A stretch of 64,000 nucleotides of DNA from positions 1-64,000 of the forward strand of contig SVEY01000012.1 of NCBI GenBank assembly GCA_015057165.1, given 5' to 3'. The first letter of the stretch is position 1, and every line of letters starts with the position of its first letter. The DNA is from Lachnospiraceae bacterium. GTDB lineage: Bacteria; Bacillota; Clostridia; Lachnospirales; Lachnospiraceae. Position numbers and translations under genes: made by a program. Under the pieces are notes generated by a model. It was not told where the DNA came from. It worked only from the letters and a program-made list of their open reading frames with translations, and ran no database searches. Positions 62,496 to 64,000 of the stretch are shown here, piece after piece.

Positions 62496-64000
62496 TTACA
62501 AAAATCTAGGTCGTAAAAATTTCTTCTGTGGGTTGTTCTTTTCACCTGTATCATATGTCTTAACACTATTAAACTTTCCATTCCATGTTAGAATTTGTTC
62601 ATACCATATCCAGTCGTGGAAACTAAGTCTTCCTTGAGCTTCAACTCTAAACTTTGATTTCGTCCAGGCTCCTCCAAAGGCTATACCCTCACCCATATCT
62701 TTCCAATTATTTTCTTTTACAACTGCCATACATGGGAATGCTAATACTAAATCATCCCATACACTCTTACCATGTAGTTTGCTCATATACAACCTATAAG
62801 TATTAGCATCATATTTGATAGGTGATGTAATCTTTTGAGTTGGATCTCCACTCCAAAATCCAACATTTATTGTTCCATACTGTCCTTGTTTCGAACTAAT
62901 TCCATTTGCCGGCCATTCAAAGCCCCTTATGACTTTTTTGAAAGTCGAGCTATATGTTCTGTCATAAGGATAAACTACGTATTTATCATAGTAGTCAAAA
63001 TTATAAATTTCGCTAGGCTCAGGTCCAGCAGGATGAGCATCTATTGTATCAATTGAAGACTTCATCCTCATTGTTAGGTCATTATATCTATCTGCATTTG
63101 AAGGAATCTCGTAGTAGAGACTAAGCACAGCATATGCTGTAGATATTCTATACTTTACATTATTTCTATATGCCTGTCTTAGATAATAACCCTCTGAGTC
63201 ATAATTAAAGTATTGTGACCATGCACTATCGTTATAGAATATAGGATTCTTATCCCAGTTCTTGGAAGTCTCAGTAGTTACAAGTATATAGTTACTCTCT
63301 ATACGATTAATTAGTGCTGTATAACCTCTGAATCCGGAATTACCCTTCTTCTCTTCTTCCATCATTACCTTAATAAGGGCAGAATTATATGCTTTAAGTT
63401 CATCAATAGTTGCATTCTTACCTGGCACCTTGTTACCCTGAGATACATATATATCCTTAGCACCCTGAAGCATCTTCTCAGCTCTAAGGCAATCGGTCTT
63501 AAGAGCATCAAGAGCGTTCTCATAGCTTTGAGTCATCTGCTTATATTGATTCTTAATAACAGTATCAAGCTTCTGATCCATTGCATTAAGTAGAACATTC
63601 ATATCATCTACTTTGTCATTAAGGCTCTTGTTGCTAGGGTTGTTAGGGTCAACCTCCCCATCAAATATACCCATCGCTTCAATAACGCCGATTACACCTG
63701 CTACTATATCTGCTGGATTACCAGTAGCTATACCTTTTCCAAAGTTATATACAATCTTGCCATACTTTGCAACTTCAGCTGCAGTACCACCTACATTTGT
63801 AAGCTTACTTGCTACATAATCAACAGTCTTTCCAGCTGCATTCCATTTATTATCTCTATTTCTCTGATTCTTCAGTGCCGTTTCAGCATCTGTCGTCTTC
63901 TTAGCGTTATTGTTGTTATTATTGTTATTGTTGTTATTGTTGTTATTGTTGTTATTCTGTGGCTGTTGTGGCTCCTGAGCATAGGCAACCATTCCAAGGA
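62496..64000 (-). CDS. Secreted protein of unknown function with poly-Asn tract (partial)
   Basis: At least 501 residues; the frame is open through the window edge. The first visible residues LGMVAYAQEP look like the end of a signal peptide, so the true start lies beyond 64000. After PQQPQ there is an uninterrupted run of 17 Asn, then a helical region with a long hydrophobic, Gly-rich helix (NPADIVAGVIGVIEAMGIF) and a coiled coil (SLNDKVDDMNVLLNAMDQKL onward), then a C-terminal aromatic-rich beta-like half with many Trp and Tyr. The layout is reminiscent of helical pore-forming toxins, but no family is recognised. Confidence 0.7.
   Translation of the reverse strand, partial: LGMVAYAQEPQQPQNNNNNNNNNNNNNNNNNAKKTTDAETALKNQRNRDNKWNAAGKTVDYVASKLTNVGGTAAEVAKYGKIVYNFGKGIATGNPADIVAGVIGVIEAMGIFDGEVDPNNPSNKSLNDKVDDMNVLLNAMDQKLDTVIKNQYKQMTQSYENALDALKTDCLRAEKMLQGAKDIYVSQGNKVPGKNATIDELKAYNSALIKVMMEEEKKGNSGFRGYTALINRIESNYILVTTETSKNWDKNPIFYNDSAWSQYFNYDSEGYYLRQAYRNNVKYRISTAYAVLSLYYEIPSNADRYNDLTMRMKSSIDTIDAHPAGPEPSEIYNFDYYDKYVVYPYDRTYSSTFKKVIRGFEWPANGISSKQGQYGTINVGFWSGDPTQKITSPIKYDANTYRLYMSKLHGKSVWDDLVLAFPCMAVVKENNWKDMGEGIAFGGAWTKSKFRVEAQGRLSFHDWIWYEQILTWNGKFNSVKTYDTGEKNNPQKKFLRPRFL
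63906..63955. repeat. AAC/AAT trinucleotide tract coding poly-Asn
   Basis: Mixed GTT/ATT triplets on the plus strand (Asn codons on the minus strand), 17 Asn codons in a row. In-frame length changes would be expected by slippage. Confidence 0.85.

Overview
This is a low-GC Firmicute chromosome segment, most likely from a Lachnospiraceae or related clostridium; the genus cannot be told from the window. The main support is a SCIFF peptide (scfA) next to its radical-SAM maturase and a fused SecDF, a tryptophan T-box, a NiaR-type NAD repressor, a Dlt/MBOAT envelope operon and AT-rich consensus promoters. Nearly all genes are intact. I see no prophage, insertion sequence, rRNA or CRISPR array.

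Layout. 1-1450: a BrnT/BrnA toxin-antitoxin pair, six tandem 73-bp hairpin repeats, a GC-rich palindrome island and tRNA-Leu(CAA). 1496-10310 (minus): lysA, then an operon of alpha/beta hydrolase, clpX, HD-GYP/REC protein, ptsI, amidase and transglutaminase lipoprotein. 10419-14806: an MFS carrier (minus), and a hydrolase with an ABC exporter (plus). 14846-17832 (minus): corrinoid adenosyltransferase, dapA, dapB, mtgA. typA is on the plus strand. 19937-28702 (minus): a secreted lipase-like protein, a NifX-family protein behind a 286-bp MITE-like element, and the run scfA-scfB-secDF-glyA-serS. 28812-34393 (plus): DHH phosphoesterase, MoxR, DUF58, transglutaminase. 34410-36080 (minus): a TetR/aldo-keto reductase operon with a clear double operator, followed by two gene scraps. 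36577-39778 (minus): mrp, mtnA and a SleB-type hydrolase.

39954-54896 (minus) is a continuous run of 15 genes with no internal terminator that I can see: nadB-nadC-niaR-nadA, then an envelope-modification set (SGNH protein, AMP-forming ligase, carrier protein, fold-III PLP decarboxylase, MBOAT), two unknown genes, thyA, dfr, ilvB and ilvN. The ligase/carrier/decarboxylase/MBOAT set resembles D-alanylation (dltABCD) but adds a decarboxylase, which suggests that a different group is activated and exported. It is the best candidate here for an undescribed system.

55073-62432 (minus) is a complete tryptophan operon in the permuted order trpC-F-B-A-D-E-G behind a UGG-specifier T-box. Its intergenic gaps carry palindromic elements that share an almost invariant 23-nt loop but have two unrelated stem sequences. 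The window ends inside a secreted protein of unknown function with a long poly-Asn tract.
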